A stretch of DNA of 64,000 nt from Mycobacterium sp. (GTDB lineage: Bacteria > Actinomycetota > Actinomycetes > Mycobacteriales > Mycobacteriaceae), in the NCBI GenBank assembly GCA_023264735.1, contig JAHFVD010000019.1, forward strand, positions 23,283 through 87,282. Direction: 5' to 3'. Of this stretch, positions 37,204 to 46,837 are shown piece by piece. A program made the translations under genes and the position numbers. Position 1 is the first letter of the stretch. Each line of letters opens with the position of its first letter. The notes under the pieces are model-generated. The model was not told where the DNA came from. It was given only the letters and a program-made list of their open reading frames with translations, and ran no database searches.

Positions 37204-38124
37204 TCAAGGCTTTTCGGCGCGATCCCAGAGCTCCAGCATGGCGCTCAGGATGTCCTCGGCACGGCCGAGACCCGCGAGGTGACTCTCGCCGGGCAACTCG
37301 TGGAGCTCGGCGTCGGGCAGCCTGGCGACCACATGCTGGCCGTGTGCGAACGGCACGATGTGGTCACGGTCGCCGTGCCACCAGCGGACCGGCACCTTGA
37401 CCTCGTCGAGCCGGAATCCCCAGTCTCGAGCGAACACCACGACATCGGCGAACGGCGCCGCCAGCTGCTTGCGACTGCCGTTGAGCAGATCGTCGAGGAA
37501 CATCGCCTTGAATTCGGGGCGAACCAACATCTTGCGGTCGCCTTCGGGGGAGATGCCTGCGTAGATGTAGAGGGCCGGCTCGGCCACCGGTTTGATCAAC
37601 CGGATCAGGCTCACGGCGGCCAACCGCAGCGGAGCCCCGGCGAGCTCGATGAGCGGGGCGGCGGCAGTGCCCACCTTCATCAGCCCGCCGCCGATGGCAT
37701 CCGGGCCGACTGTCGGGGCCACCCCGCCGAGGACGGCGGCAGCCACCACGCGGTCGGGCATCGCCGTCGCGCAGCCCAGGGTGTACGGACCGCCGCCGGA
37801 CAGCCCGACGACGGCCATCTTGTCGATGCCGAGGGTGTCGGCGATGATCGCCAGGTCGCTGGCGAAGGCCAGCACGTTGTCGTACTGGAACGGGGTCGAT
37901 GCCCCGATGCCCGGCCGGTCGATCCCGATCAGCCGGATGTCGTTCTGTTCGGCGAAAACCCTGGCTTCCATCGGAATCTGCCGTCGCGCCCCCGGCGTGC
38001 CGTGCAGCCAGAAAATGGCCCGGCCCACAGCGCTGCCGAATTCGGCGAAACCGATCTGGCGGTCCTCACCGACAGCGACATTGCCTTCCAGCTTCGGACG
38101 CGCGATAGAGACAACCATGGGCAC
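37204..38124 (-). CDS. Alpha/beta hydrolase
   Basis: FWLHGTPGARRQ, VVGLSGGGPYTLGCA, VRWWHGDRDHIVP, LPGESHLAG. Confidence 0.92.
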   Translation of the reverse strand: MPMVVSIARPKLEGNVAVGEDRQIGFAEFGSAVGRAIFWLHGTPGARRQIPMEARVFAEQNDIRLIGIDRPGIGASTPFQYDNVLAFASDLAIIADTLGIDKMAVVGLSGGGPYTLGCATAMPDRVVAAAVLGGVAPTVGPDAIGGGLMKVGTAAAPLIELAGAPLRLAAVSLIRLIKPVAEPALYIYAGISPEGDRKMLVRPEFKAMFLDDLLNGSRKQLAAPFADVVVFARDWGFRLDEVKVPVRWWHGDRDHIVPFAHGQHVVARLPDAELHELPGESHLAGLGRAEDILSAMLELWDRAEKP

Positions 38125-38176
38125 AGTGTGTCACGCAGACGACGGCCACTGTGCCGTTCATCCAAAGGCGCAACGC

Positions 38177-39646
38177 TCAGGACACGGGCGCGCCGAGCCA
38201 TCCGGGAGGTCGTCGCTGGGCCCACGGAAGGGCCTGTTCGAGCTGGCCGGCCAGCTGCAGCAGGACCGTCTCCTTGGGCGCCATCAGCTGCACCCCGATG
38301 GGCAGGCCGTCCTCGGTGACCGCCAGGGGCAGCGAGATGGCCGCCCAGCCGGTCACGTTGGCCATCGTCGTCCAGCCGGTGTGGGCGAACTCAACGTCGA
38401 AGAACGCCCGTGTGGTGCCGCGCGGCTGATCCAGAACCGCATACCCCGGTGGCGGGGCCAGCAGCGTCGGAACCAGCAGCACGTCGTGGGCACTCATGCC
38501 TGCGACGAACTGACGGGTCTGGGCGTGGATGGTGTCGATGGCGTCGGCATAGTCGACACCCGCGGTGGTGAAGCCCTCACGCATCATCACCCAACTGCTG
38601 GGCTCGAATTCGTCCTCGCGCGGGTCGCGGCCGAGGTGGGATTTCGCGAAGTTGTACAGCTGCACATTGCTGACGTTGTGCAATACCGCGATCGCGTCGG
38701 CGACGGCGTCGGTGTCGAATCCCGGCGCTCCCGGCTCGACGTGATGACCAATGGATTCCAGTGTGCGCCCGGCATTTTCGACGGCGGCGATCACACGCGG
38801 ATCGGTTGCCGGGGCGGGGAAGGGGGATCCGGTGGCGATCAGGATCCGCTGCGGTGACGGCGGCCGGCCGAGCGTGTCCAAAAACGCCCGGTGCGGCAAC
38901 GACGCGTTGTAGGGATCGCCGGGGGCGCTGCCGGTCACCGCGTCGAGCAGGGCGGCACTGTCGCGGACCGTGCGGGTCAACGCGTGTTCGACGGCCAGCC
39001 CCTCCAGTAGGTGCCCGGACGGCGCGAACGATGTTCGCGCACGGCGGGGTTTGAGCCCGACCAGTCCACAGCAGGCGGCGGGCACCCGGATCGATCCCGT
39101 CCCGTCGCCACCCGAGGCGGCGGGCACGACGCCGGCGGCCACCGCCGCGGCCGACCCGCCGCTGGATCCTCCCGGCGTGATGTCCGGCGACCACGGATTG
39201 GCGGTGCGGCCAAATAGCGACGGTTCGGTGGTGCAGTGGTTGCCCCATTCGGGAGTGTTGGTCTTGCCGAACACCACCAGGCCGGCGGCCAGGTAGCGCT
39301 CGACGATCCACGCCGTCTGGGTCGCGACGTGGTCGCGCAGCGCGCGTGATCCCATCGCCTCGCGGGCGCCGGCCAGCGAGGCGCCAAGATCCTTGAGCAG
39401 GAACGGAACTCCGGCCAGCGGGCCCGACTCGCCGGCCCGCAGTGCGCCGGATTGGTCGAGGGCGGCGGCCTGCTCGCGCCCGCGTTCGAAGAGATCGGTG
39501 ATGACGGCGTTGAGTCCGCGGGCGGCTTCGGTGCGGGTGATCGCCGCATCCAGGAGCTCTACGGCCGACACTTCTCCGGAAGCGGCCAGTGCGGCCTGCC
39601 CGACGGCGTCAAGATCGGCGAGTTCAGCGGTGTGTTTGGCGTCCAT
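38177..39646 (-). CDS. Amidase (amidase signature family)
   Basis: [60 protein letters not shown]. Confidence 0.93.
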   Translation of the reverse strand: MDAKHTAELADLDAVGQAALAASGEVSAVELLDAAITRTEAARGLNAVITDLFERGREQAAALDQSGALRAGESGPLAGVPFLLKDLGASLAGAREAMGSRALRDHVATQTAWIVERYLAAGLVVFGKTNTPEWGNHCTTEPSLFGRTANPWSPDITPGGSSGGSAAAVAAGVVPAASGGDGTGSIRVPAACCGLVGLKPRRARTSFAPSGHLLEGLAVEHALTRTVRDSAALLDAVTGSAPGDPYNASLPHRAFLDTLGRPPSPQRILIATGSPFPAPATDPRVIAAVENAGRTLESIGHHVEPGAPGFDTDAVADAIAVLHNVSNVQLYNFAKSHLGRDPREDEFEPSSWVMMREGFTTAGVDYADAIDTIHAQTRQFVAGMSAHDVLLVPTLLAPPPGYAVLDQPRGTTRAFFDVEFAHTGWTTMANVTGWAAISLPLAVTEDGLPIGVQLMAPKETVLLQLAGQLEQALPWAQRRPPGWLGAPVS

Positions 39647-39701
39647 TGCCACGGAATCCTCGCCGCCGAGAGCCCCGGCGGCAAGCCGGGGCGCGAGATC
39701 G

Positions 39702-40151
39702 TCAGTCGCCGCCGGGCGAAACCAGTTGGGTGGCCTCGTTCTGCTGGGCGGCGGCCTGCTGGGCCGCGGCATCCTTCGCAGCCTGCTCGTCCTCGGCGGC
39801 CTTCTCGGCCTGGCCTTCAGGGCTGGCCAGCGAGTTGCCCGCCTTGCCCGCCTTCGCGAGCTTGGCGTCGCAGTTCAGGTAGAGCAGCACGGTGTCGGTG
39901 ACCGGGGAGAAGTTGTCGCCCTTGAGCCAGGACGCCTTCTGCGAACGCGTCACCACACAGTCGCCCTGGCTGACACCGTCACCGACGGACGTGGCGATGA
40001 CGGCCTTCTGACCGGCTCCACTGATCGCTGAGGAGGCATCCGAATACGACTTGCCGGCGTAGTCGTCGGCCAACGCCACACCGGATCCGAACGTGATCGA
40101 CATCGCACCGAGGCCGAGTGCACCTAGTCCGATTCGGATGAGCTTGGTCAT
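39702..40151 (-). CDS. Secreted hypothetical protein with Ala/Gln-rich tail
   Basis: Signal peptide MTKLIRIGLGALGLGAMSITFGSGVALADDYAGKSYSDASSAISGAG. Confidence 0.75.
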   Translation of the reverse strand: MTKLIRIGLGALGLGAMSITFGSGVALADDYAGKSYSDASSAISGAGQKAVIATSVGDGVSQGDCVVTRSQKASWLKGDNFSPVTDTVLLYLNCDAKLAKAGKAGNSLASPEGQAEKAAEDEQAAKDAAAQQAAAQQNEATQLVSPGGD

Positions 40152-40378
40152 AGCGATTGTCCTCCACCGCTGGTTTCCGACAGGCAGCGTCACAGTCACC
40201 GGGACGCGAAAACTGAGAATAGGACTACATTCTGGCAACTAGCTGGGGGACAGCTGGTTGCAACCTGGTAGCCACTGGAAGCCATGAGCAAGCCGGGCTG
40301 CCTTCTCTTTGCCTGCCGGAGTTCTGCTCGTCACTTCGCCGATATCGCGCTGTCGGCCCAAACGGGTTGACTGAGCGC

Positions 40379-41107
40379 ATGTCTGAATCCACGACCGAGT
40401 CCGAAACACTCTCCGCCACTTCGCCCGTCGACGACGTCGTCGCCCATATTGTCGCCGACGAAATCGACGAGATCGATGACATCGAGGAGATCGCCGACGA
40501 GGAGCTTCTGCCGGGCGAGACGGCCGCTGACGACGAGCGGGAAGAACGAATGAAACTCGCCATCCGTCAGGTCCTCGAGCGCCAGATCGCCGTCGGCCAA
40601 GCGCTGAGCAGCCAATTGATCGACGCTGCAACGGATGTCACCACTGCCATCGCCCACGCACCCGCAACGTTCGCGGGTGCTATTCAAGACGGCGACACCA
40701 TCGCGTCGGCGTGGGAGCGCACCGGCGCAGGCGTGCAGGATGTGCTCGGCGAGGCCGGCGGCCGGTTGCGTGCGGCCGTCACCACCTACGTCGGCCATCA
40801 GGCCACCCTGCCCGTCGCGGTGCTCGGATACGCCGGCGAGGTCGCGGGGTCGCTGGCCTCCGCCCAGGGCACGGTGGCTGGTTCGGCTCTCGATGGCGCC
40901 TTCGCGGTGGCGACCGCGGCCGCACAGGGCGACAATGTTCGCGAGGTATTCGACCGCAATGTCGGAGAATTGCGCGCCACGGCGGTCGCTGCTCGCGGTG
41001 ACGTGAGCGAGTCCGCCAAGCGGGCCGGCCAGGAAGTCCGTGGCGCTGTCGGGGGCGAACTCGGGATCCTGGTCGCGACGATCACCGGCGCCGACGACGA
41101 TTCGTGA
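40379..41107 (+). CDS. Hypothetical protein with strongly acidic N-terminus
   Basis: MSESTTESETLSATSPVDDVVAHIVADEIDEIDDIEEIADEELLPGETAADDEREE followed by an Ala-rich helical region. Confidence 0.7.
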   Translation: MSESTTESETLSATSPVDDVVAHIVADEIDEIDDIEEIADEELLPGETAADDEREERMKLAIRQVLERQIAVGQALSSQLIDAATDVTTAIAHAPATFAGAIQDGDTIASAWERTGAGVQDVLGEAGGRLRAAVTTYVGHQATLPVAVLGYAGEVAGSLASAQGTVAGSALDGAFAVATAAAQGDNVREVFDRNVGELRATAVAARGDVSESAKRAGQEVRGAVGGELGILVATITGADDDS

Positions 41108-41319
41108 CAGACAACGAACTTCAGGTGACAAGCCGCACATCGAGGGGTGTGGCGCGGCGCCAGGTGCCGGCCGGCTGGCACAGTGGAGTCGTGACACAAA
41201 CACGGCGATCACGATCGGGCCCTTGGCGACATCCGTTGTCGCTGGGGTTCGAGGCGCACCGCGGGTTGTTGTTGTTGCGGCTGCGCTGGCACGAGCGCTC
41301 TCATCGGCGCACGGTCACC

Positions 41320-42165
41320 TCACACACCAGTGCTGGTGACACGCCTTCGGTATGAGGACGGGGTTTCCCCGCAGAACTGGCTGAAGGCCCGGGTGAACGA
41401 GCCCACGCTGTCGAAGCCGACGGCAGTCGCCGTCTGCTGGACACTCTGGGTGGGCGCGGCCAGCAGGGCCATCGCCCGCAGCATCCGGGCATGCAAAAGA
41501 TAAGTACGCCAGGACATCTCGGCCTCGCTCTGGAATTGCCTGCGCAGTGTGCGCTCGGAGACCGCGACCGCCCGGCACACCTCCTGCAGGCTCACCGACT
41601 GCAGGTGCTCCTTGGTGTAGGCCATCGCCGCGGCGACCACCGGGTCATCCGAGCTCGGAAGGCTCAGCGGGGCTTCATGATCCAGCGCCTCGGCCACGAG
41701 ATTGGCCAGCGTGCGGAAGAACGTGTCGGAGGCCGTGTCGTCGGCGGCGGCACCTGAGCCCCGGTAGATCGGCCAGCGCAGCGCGTACAGCATCATCTCC
41801 CGGACCAGCGGAGACACCGCCAGGATCCGGGCGCGGTCACCGGCAGCCGGGATGAGCTCGGGATCGAACATCACCGCCAGCGTCTTGACCGACGGATTCA
41901 TGGTCGCCTGGTGCTCCAGGCCGGCCGGGATCCACGCCGCCTGCTGGGGCGGGAGCAGATAATGCGCCGATGCCGTCTCGACCTCGACAACCCCGCCGAT
42001 CGCGTACTCGATCTGGTGTACATCGTGAAAATGCCAGCCGGTGACCAGCAGCTCGCCCTCGTAGAGATAGCTGCCGGCCAGGACGCGCCCGCCGCGGCGG
42101 AGCTCCACCTGGCCGATGTTGGCCGGTTGAGACAAACCTCTGGCCGAATGTGCGGAGACGGTCAC
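41320..42165 (-). CDS. AraC family transcriptional regulator
   Basis: N-terminal cupin; C-terminal LQSVSLQEVCRAVAVSERTLRRQFQSEAEMSWRTYLLHARMLRAMALL. Confidence 0.93.
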   Translation of the reverse strand: MTVSAHSARGLSQPANIGQVELRRGGRVLAGSYLYEGELLVTGWHFHDVHQIEYAIGGVVEVETASAHYLLPPQQAAWIPAGLEHQATMNPSVKTLAVMFDPELIPAAGDRARILAVSPLVREMMLYALRWPIYRGSGAAADDTASDTFFRTLANLVAEALDHEAPLSLPSSDDPVVAAAMAYTKEHLQSVSLQEVCRAVAVSERTLRRQFQSEAEMSWRTYLLHARMLRAMALLAAPTQSVQQTATAVGFDSVGSFTRAFSQFCGETPSSYRRRVTSTGV

Positions 42166-42190
42166 GATTATCGAGGGTACAACTTAAGCC

Positions 42191-43453
42191 ATGAACGTCG
42201 ACGACCTGATCCTGGTGAGCATCGATGACCACGTAGTCGAGCCCCCTGACATGTTCCTCAACCACGTCCCGGCCAAGTACAAGCCCGAGGCCCCGATCGT
42301 CGTCACCGACGCTCACGGCGTCGACCAGTGGATGTACCAGGGCCGCCCGCAGGGCGTCAGCGGCCTCAACGCCGTGGTGTCCTGGCCGCCCGAGGAGTGG
42401 GGCCGCGACCCGGCCGGCTTCGCCGAGATGCGCCCCGGTGTCTACGACGTGCACGAGCGGGTCCGCGATATGAACCGCAACGGCATCCTGGCCTCGATGT
42501 GCTTCCCGACCTTCACCGGCTTCTCGGCGCGACACCTCAACATGACCCGCGAGGACGTCACGCTGGTGATGGTGTCGGCCTACAACGACTGGCACATCGA
42601 CGAATGGGCCGGTTCGTACCCGGACCGCTTCATCCCGATCGCGATCCTGCCGACGTGGACGCCGGAGGGGATGTGCAACGAGATCCGCCGGGTGGCGGCC
42701 AAGGGCTGCCGGGCGGTCACCATGCCTGAGCTCCCGCACCTGGAGGGTCTGCCGAGCTACCACGACGAGGACTACTGGGGCCCGGTGTTCCGGACGCTGT
42801 CCGAGGAGAACGTGGTGATGTGCCTGCACATCGGCACCGGGTTCGGCGCGATCAGCATGGCCCCCAACGCACCGATCGACAACCTGATCATCCTGGCCAC
42901 CCAGATCTCGGCGATGTGCGCACAGGATCTGTTGTGGGGCCCGGCCATGCGCAACTACCCGGACCTGAAGTTCGCCTTCTCCGAGGGCGGCATCGGCTGG
43001 ATCCCGTTCTATCTGGATCGCTCCGACCGGCACTACACGAACCAGAAGTGGCTGCGCCGCGACTTCGGCGACAAGCTGCCCAGCGACGTGTTCCGCGAGC
43101 ATTCGCTGGCCTGCTACGTCACCGACAAGACGTCGCTGAAACTGCGGCATGAGATCGGCATCGACATCATCGCGTGGGAGTGCGACTACCCGCACTCGGA
43201 CTGCTTCTGGCCCGACGCCCCCGAGAAGGTGCTGGCCGAACTGGACGCCGCGGGCGCCTCGGATTCCGATATCAACAAGATCACCTGGGAGAACTCCTCC
43301 CGGTTCTTCAGCTGGGATCCGTTCGCCCGCACGGCCAAGCAGGACACGACGGTCGGCGCGCTGCGCGCGAAGGCCACTGACGTCGACGTATCCATCCGCT
43401 CCCGCAAGGAATGGGCGCAGCGCTACGCCGACAAGCAGCTCGCCAAAGCCTGA
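42191..43453 (+). CDS. Amidohydrolase family protein (Amidohydro_2 type)
   Basis: ILVSIDDHVVEPPDMFLNHVPAKY...KFAFSEGGIGWIPFYLDRSDRH...WECDYPHSDCFWPD. Confidence 0.92.
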   Translation: MNVDDLILVSIDDHVVEPPDMFLNHVPAKYKPEAPIVVTDAHGVDQWMYQGRPQGVSGLNAVVSWPPEEWGRDPAGFAEMRPGVYDVHERVRDMNRNGILASMCFPTFTGFSARHLNMTREDVTLVMVSAYNDWHIDEWAGSYPDRFIPIAILPTWTPEGMCNEIRRVAAKGCRAVTMPELPHLEGLPSYHDEDYWGPVFRTLSEENVVMCLHIGTGFGAISMAPNAPIDNLIILATQISAMCAQDLLWGPAMRNYPDLKFAFSEGGIGWIPFYLDRSDRHYTNQKWLRRDFGDKLPSDVFREHSLACYVTDKTSLKLRHEIGIDIIAWECDYPHSDCFWPDAPEKVLAELDAAGASDSDINKITWENSSRFFSWDPFARTAKQDTTVGALRAKATDVDVSIRSRKEWAQRYADKQLAKA

Positions 43454-43501
43454 CCCCCCTTCGGCCAAACCGACAAACGGCAGGGAAAGTGCGAGTGAGC
43501 C

Positions 43502-44359
43502 TCACGCCACCGTCGATCTCGGTGAAGTCCGTCGTCGAATTGCGTCCCTCACACGCCGCACGATGTCATCGGGGCGATCCTCGGCGATCACCTGAACGAC
43601 AATCCAGCCGAGTTGTTCGAGGCGACGGATCCGTCGTCGATCCTTGACGTACTGGGCTCGGATTGTCCGATGATGATCGCCGTCGTACTCGACGGCGATC
43701 ATCAGGTCCTCCCAGCCCATATCACGGACGGCGAGCAGGCGCCCGCCGTCCGTGACCGGTATCTGCGTAGTGGGCGGTGGAAAGCCGTTGTTGATTAAGA
43801 GCATTCGCAGCCAAGTCTCTTTCGGAGAGGCCGCTCCGCCGTCTACAAGGGGGAGGACGGTTTTGAGCTGACGCAATCCGCGTGCACCCGGATAACGCTG
43901 CGCCAACTGCATCACGTCATCAACTGAGAAGAATGTCGCCCACTTCAGCGCATCGAGCCGGACGATCGCAGTGTCGGTGTCGAGGTGACGGCCCAGGTCG
44001 AAAGCAGTACGTACGGGGGTGGTCACCGGTAGTCCACCGACCTTGGTGATCTCGTCGCCCGCGAGTGTCTGGTTCCTGACGATCAAGCCCTTGTGGCTAC
44101 GCGCGCTGCGGGCAATCAACTCAATCGGCTCGTGGACGTCGACCCACCGCGAGCCGTGCAACGCCGCGGCGGCCAATCCGGCGATCACCGCCCGACGTTT
44201 CGACCACAGCCACGCGGCCCATGTGCGGTCGCCCAACGAGGGATCGATGGATCTCGCTACGTAGACATCGCGGTAGATGGGCTGATACCAGCGACGCAAT
44301 TCGTATTCAGTGAGCTGTCCGGATGCGATCGCTTCACTGCCGATGAACACTCGATTCAT
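43502..44359 (-). CDS. AbiEi-like N-terminal and DUF559 (Vsr-like nuclease fold) protein
   Basis: Start MNRVFIGSEAIASGQLTEYELRRWYQPIYRDVYVAR; C-terminal AVEYDGDHHRTIRAQYVKDRRRIRRLEQLGWIVVQVIAED. Confidence 0.8.
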   Translation of the reverse strand: MNRVFIGSEAIASGQLTEYELRRWYQPIYRDVYVARSIDPSLGDRTWAAWLWSKRRAVIAGLAAAALHGSRWVDVHEPIELIARSARSHKGLIVRNQTLAGDEITKVGGLPVTTPVRTAFDLGRHLDTDTAIVRLDALKWATFFSVDDVMQLAQRYPGARGLRQLKTVLPLVDGGAASPKETWLRMLLINNGFPPPTTQIPVTDGGRLLAVRDMGWEDLMIAVEYDGDHHRTIRAQYVKDRRRIRRLEQLGWIVVQVIAEDRPDDIVRRVRDAIRRRTSPRSTVA

Positions 44360-44559
44360 CCCTGGATGCTCGCCCAGCCGTCCGACATTCGCCGAGATCG
44401 ACGCTGGTGCGCAGAAGTGCGAGAGCTGACCACGCTGGCGTCGATTTCGATGGCTCGGCGAAGACCTCCCGCGAAAAGTTTGGGATCGGTAGCCGCGGCC
44501 GCCGCCTGTACTTCTCTCGTGACGGTGCCACCAAGGCGCCGCGAACGAAGGGAACACAG

Positions 44560-45057
44560 GTGAAGCGAATTCTCGCGGTCGGTGTCGGCGTGGTTGGCTG
44601 CAGCTTGATGCTGGTTGGCTGCTCCGACAACAACAGCAGCAGCAAGGGCACCAGCTCGGCGACGGGTTCCGCGCCGTCGAGCGCGACAGTCGCCTCCGGC
44701 GGGAAGACCTCGGTGAAGGTCGATGGAAGCGACCTGCAGGGCCTGGACTTGAACTCCGTGACGTGCGTCAAGCAGGGCGGCACGATCAATATCGCCAGCG
44801 GGGCGGTGGGTGGTCAGCAGGGGCTCGGTGTGGTCATGACCGACGGGCAGCCGCCGAAGGTCCAGTCTCTGGGCATGGTCGTGGATGGCAACGCACTGGC
44901 GGTGAGCCAGGCCGGGGGCATGGGCACCGGTTCTGCCGACGTGAAGGTGGACGGCAACACCTACACCATCACCGGTGAAGCCGCCGGCGCCGACATGAAG
45001 AACCCCATGGCCGGCATGATCAGCAAGAAGTTCGAAATCACCGTCACCTGCAAGTGA
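44560..45057 (+). CDS. lpqH: 19-kDa-type lipoprotein LpqH
   Basis: Lipobox LMLVGCS; SVKVDGSDLQGLDLNSVTCVKQGGTINIASG...KFEITVTCK. Confidence 0.9.
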   Translation: MKRILAVGVGVVGCSLMLVGCSDNNSSSKGTSSATGSAPSSATVASGGKTSVKVDGSDLQGLDLNSVTCVKQGGTINIASGAVGGQQGLGVVMTDGQPPKVQSLGMVVDGNALAVSQAGGMGTGSADVKVDGNTYTITGEAAGADMKNPMAGMISKKFEITVTCK

Positions 45058-45082
45058 GGTGATGACCATCCGGGGCAAGGGG

Positions 45083-45109
45083 CGGCGGACGTGCCAGGCA
45101 CGTCCGCCG
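45083..45109 (+). terminator. Intrinsic-terminator-like hairpin after lpqH
   Basis: GGCGGACGTGCC-A-GGCACGTCCGCC, perfect 12-bp arms, extendable by one C-G pair. Confidence 0.6.
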
Positions 45110-45157
45110 TCTCGGCGTTATCTCCAGAGTCTGCGCCGGCCGACTTATGATCCAGCC

Positions 45158-46837
45158 GTGTCCATTACCGGTGAGCTGCAGCGGGCTCGCCAGCTCGCCC
45201 TTGCCGCCAAGGAGGAGGCGGCCAAGGAGCTCCTGCTGTCGCTGATGCCGGAGATCGAACGCGACGATCGCGACGATCTGGCGCTCGAGGCCTTCGCCCA
45301 GCTCGGCGAAATCTATCTCACCAGAACGGCATACGACGGCACCCACGAGTGCCTGCGACGGATGACGGATTGCCTGGCCCAGTACGCCGACACCCCTGAC
45401 GCCGCCGAGATGGTCGCCCGCTACACCCTGCGAGCCCGCTTTCTGCGCACCGGCCTGGCCGCGGCCGCCGGTGATCACGAAGACGCCGCAACCGAACTCG
45501 CCAGCCTGCACGACGACGACGCCGCGCGCCGGTTCACCGGCCTGGCACCCGAACAACGCCACCTGTCGACCCTGGCAGGCGTGCTCTGCGCGACGGCGCT
45601 GTGCGATGACGATCTGCACGGGCCCGCGGCCGAGCTGTGGCAGGACATCATTCCGATCGTCGAGGGCCTGGCCGACGGAACCGACGAGGCCGACCAACTG
45701 CTGGTAGCCGCCGGGATCGCGTACGGCCGGTTCTGCGTCGAGACCGGCCGGCTGGCCGAAGGGGACCAGTGGCTGCATCGCGCGGGCGCGCGGGCCAAAC
45801 GCCGGGGGTGGGAACTGTATTGGGCGCGAGCCGAACTCGAGACCGCAGCGGCCACCTGGATGCGCGGTGATCACGAGTCCACCGAGCGACTGGTCGGGTC
45901 CGCCTACCCGGTGATCGCCGAACACTCCCGCGCCAACGACGTCGCCCGGTGCTGGTTGTACTTCGGGCTCACCCGGCTGGGCGTCGGCTGGCTGAAGGAG
46001 GCCGACGAATCCTGGGGGCACGCCGAAACCCAGTGGCGCGAGCTGGGCCGCCCGCTGTACATCCACCGGATACTGCTCCAGCGCAGCTGGATCTCGGTGT
46101 TCCAGGGCCGGTTCGCCGACGCGGTCGAGCAGGTGGCCGAGGCCCGCGGGTTCCTGGACAGCTGGCCGCGATCGAGTTGGCTGCAGTACGCCCGGCTCGA
46201 CGACCACCTCGGCTCGATCTGGCGGGCCGACGCCCTGGCCGACCTGAACTTCGACGGTATCGGCGATCCGTCGGACAGCTGGCAGCAGATCCAGGAACGC
46301 CAGGTGGACTCGCTCGGCGTCACCCGATTCGACACCGGAAGCGAACGCCACCGCAGCGCCCTTGCGAAGCTGGAAAAGGCCGCCGAGCTCAAGATCCCCG
46401 CCGCACTGGCCGTCGACTCCGTGCGCTACGCCATGACCGATGCCGACGCCCGCTGGCGATGGGCCTCCCAGATCTCGGCACGCATGCTGGCCGGCGCCTT
46501 CTCGGTGGCCTGGGAGTGGGAGAACGACGCCCTGCTCAGTGAGCTCATCGAATACCATTGCGCACGAGGCACTTTCGCCAACGAGCCGCACGGCGAAGCA
46601 GGCGGGTGGGACGCCCCGGCCACGGTGACAGTTCCCGTCGAAACCATGGATGAGGAGGCGCTGGCCGCCGCGGGCCTCTCGGTCGACGCGCTGACGCTGA
46701 CGACCCTGGGGCCGCTGCCCGCCCTGCAGATGGACCCCGACGGCACGCCCATCCTGGCGCGTTACCGGATGCTGGCGCAGAACCGCTACGGCCAGGCCGT
46801 CACGTCCGGCGGCCCCGTCTGGTCGACGTGGCCATGA
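45158..46837 (+). CDS. Helical-repeat (TPR-like) hypothetical protein encoded with a CHAT protease
   Basis: VSITGELQRARQLALAAKEEAAKELLLSLMPEIERDDRDDLALEAFAQLGEIYLTR... Ala/Leu-rich helical pairs; stop overlaps the CHAT gene start. Confidence 0.78.
   Translation: MSITGELQRARQLALAAKEEAAKELLLSLMPEIERDDRDDLALEAFAQLGEIYLTRTAYDGTHECLRRMTDCLAQYADTPDAAEMVARYTLRARFLRTGLAAAAGDHEDAATELASLHDDDAARRFTGLAPEQRHLSTLAGVLCATALCDDDLHGPAAELWQDIIPIVEGLADGTDEADQLLVAAGIAYGRFCVETGRLAEGDQWLHRAGARAKRRGWELYWARAELETAAATWMRGDHESTERLVGSAYPVIAEHSRANDVARCWLYFGLTRLGVGWLKEADESWGHAETQWRELGRPLYIHRILLQRSWISVFQGRFADAVEQVAEARGFLDSWPRSSWLQYARLDDHLGSIWRADALADLNFDGIGDPSDSWQQIQERQVDSLGVTRFDTGSERHRSALAKLEKAAELKIPAALAVDSVRYAMTDADARWRWASQISARMLAGAFSVAWEWENDALLSELIEYHCARGTFANEPHGEAGGWDAPATVTVPVETMDEEALAAAGLSVDALTLTTLGPLPALQMDPDGTPILARYRMLAQNRYGQAVTSGGPVWSTWP

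Noticed and set aside
41104-41355. 83-aa plus-strand ORF after the acidic hypothetical gene
   Set aside because: Arg/Ser/Thr-rich non-coding-like composition and overlap with the AraC gene end; the ATGA-like junction alone is not enough.
41837-43468. 543-aa minus-strand ORF antisense to the amidohydrolase
   Set aside because: Mirror frame of a well-supported amidohydrolase; low-complexity, motif-free translation.
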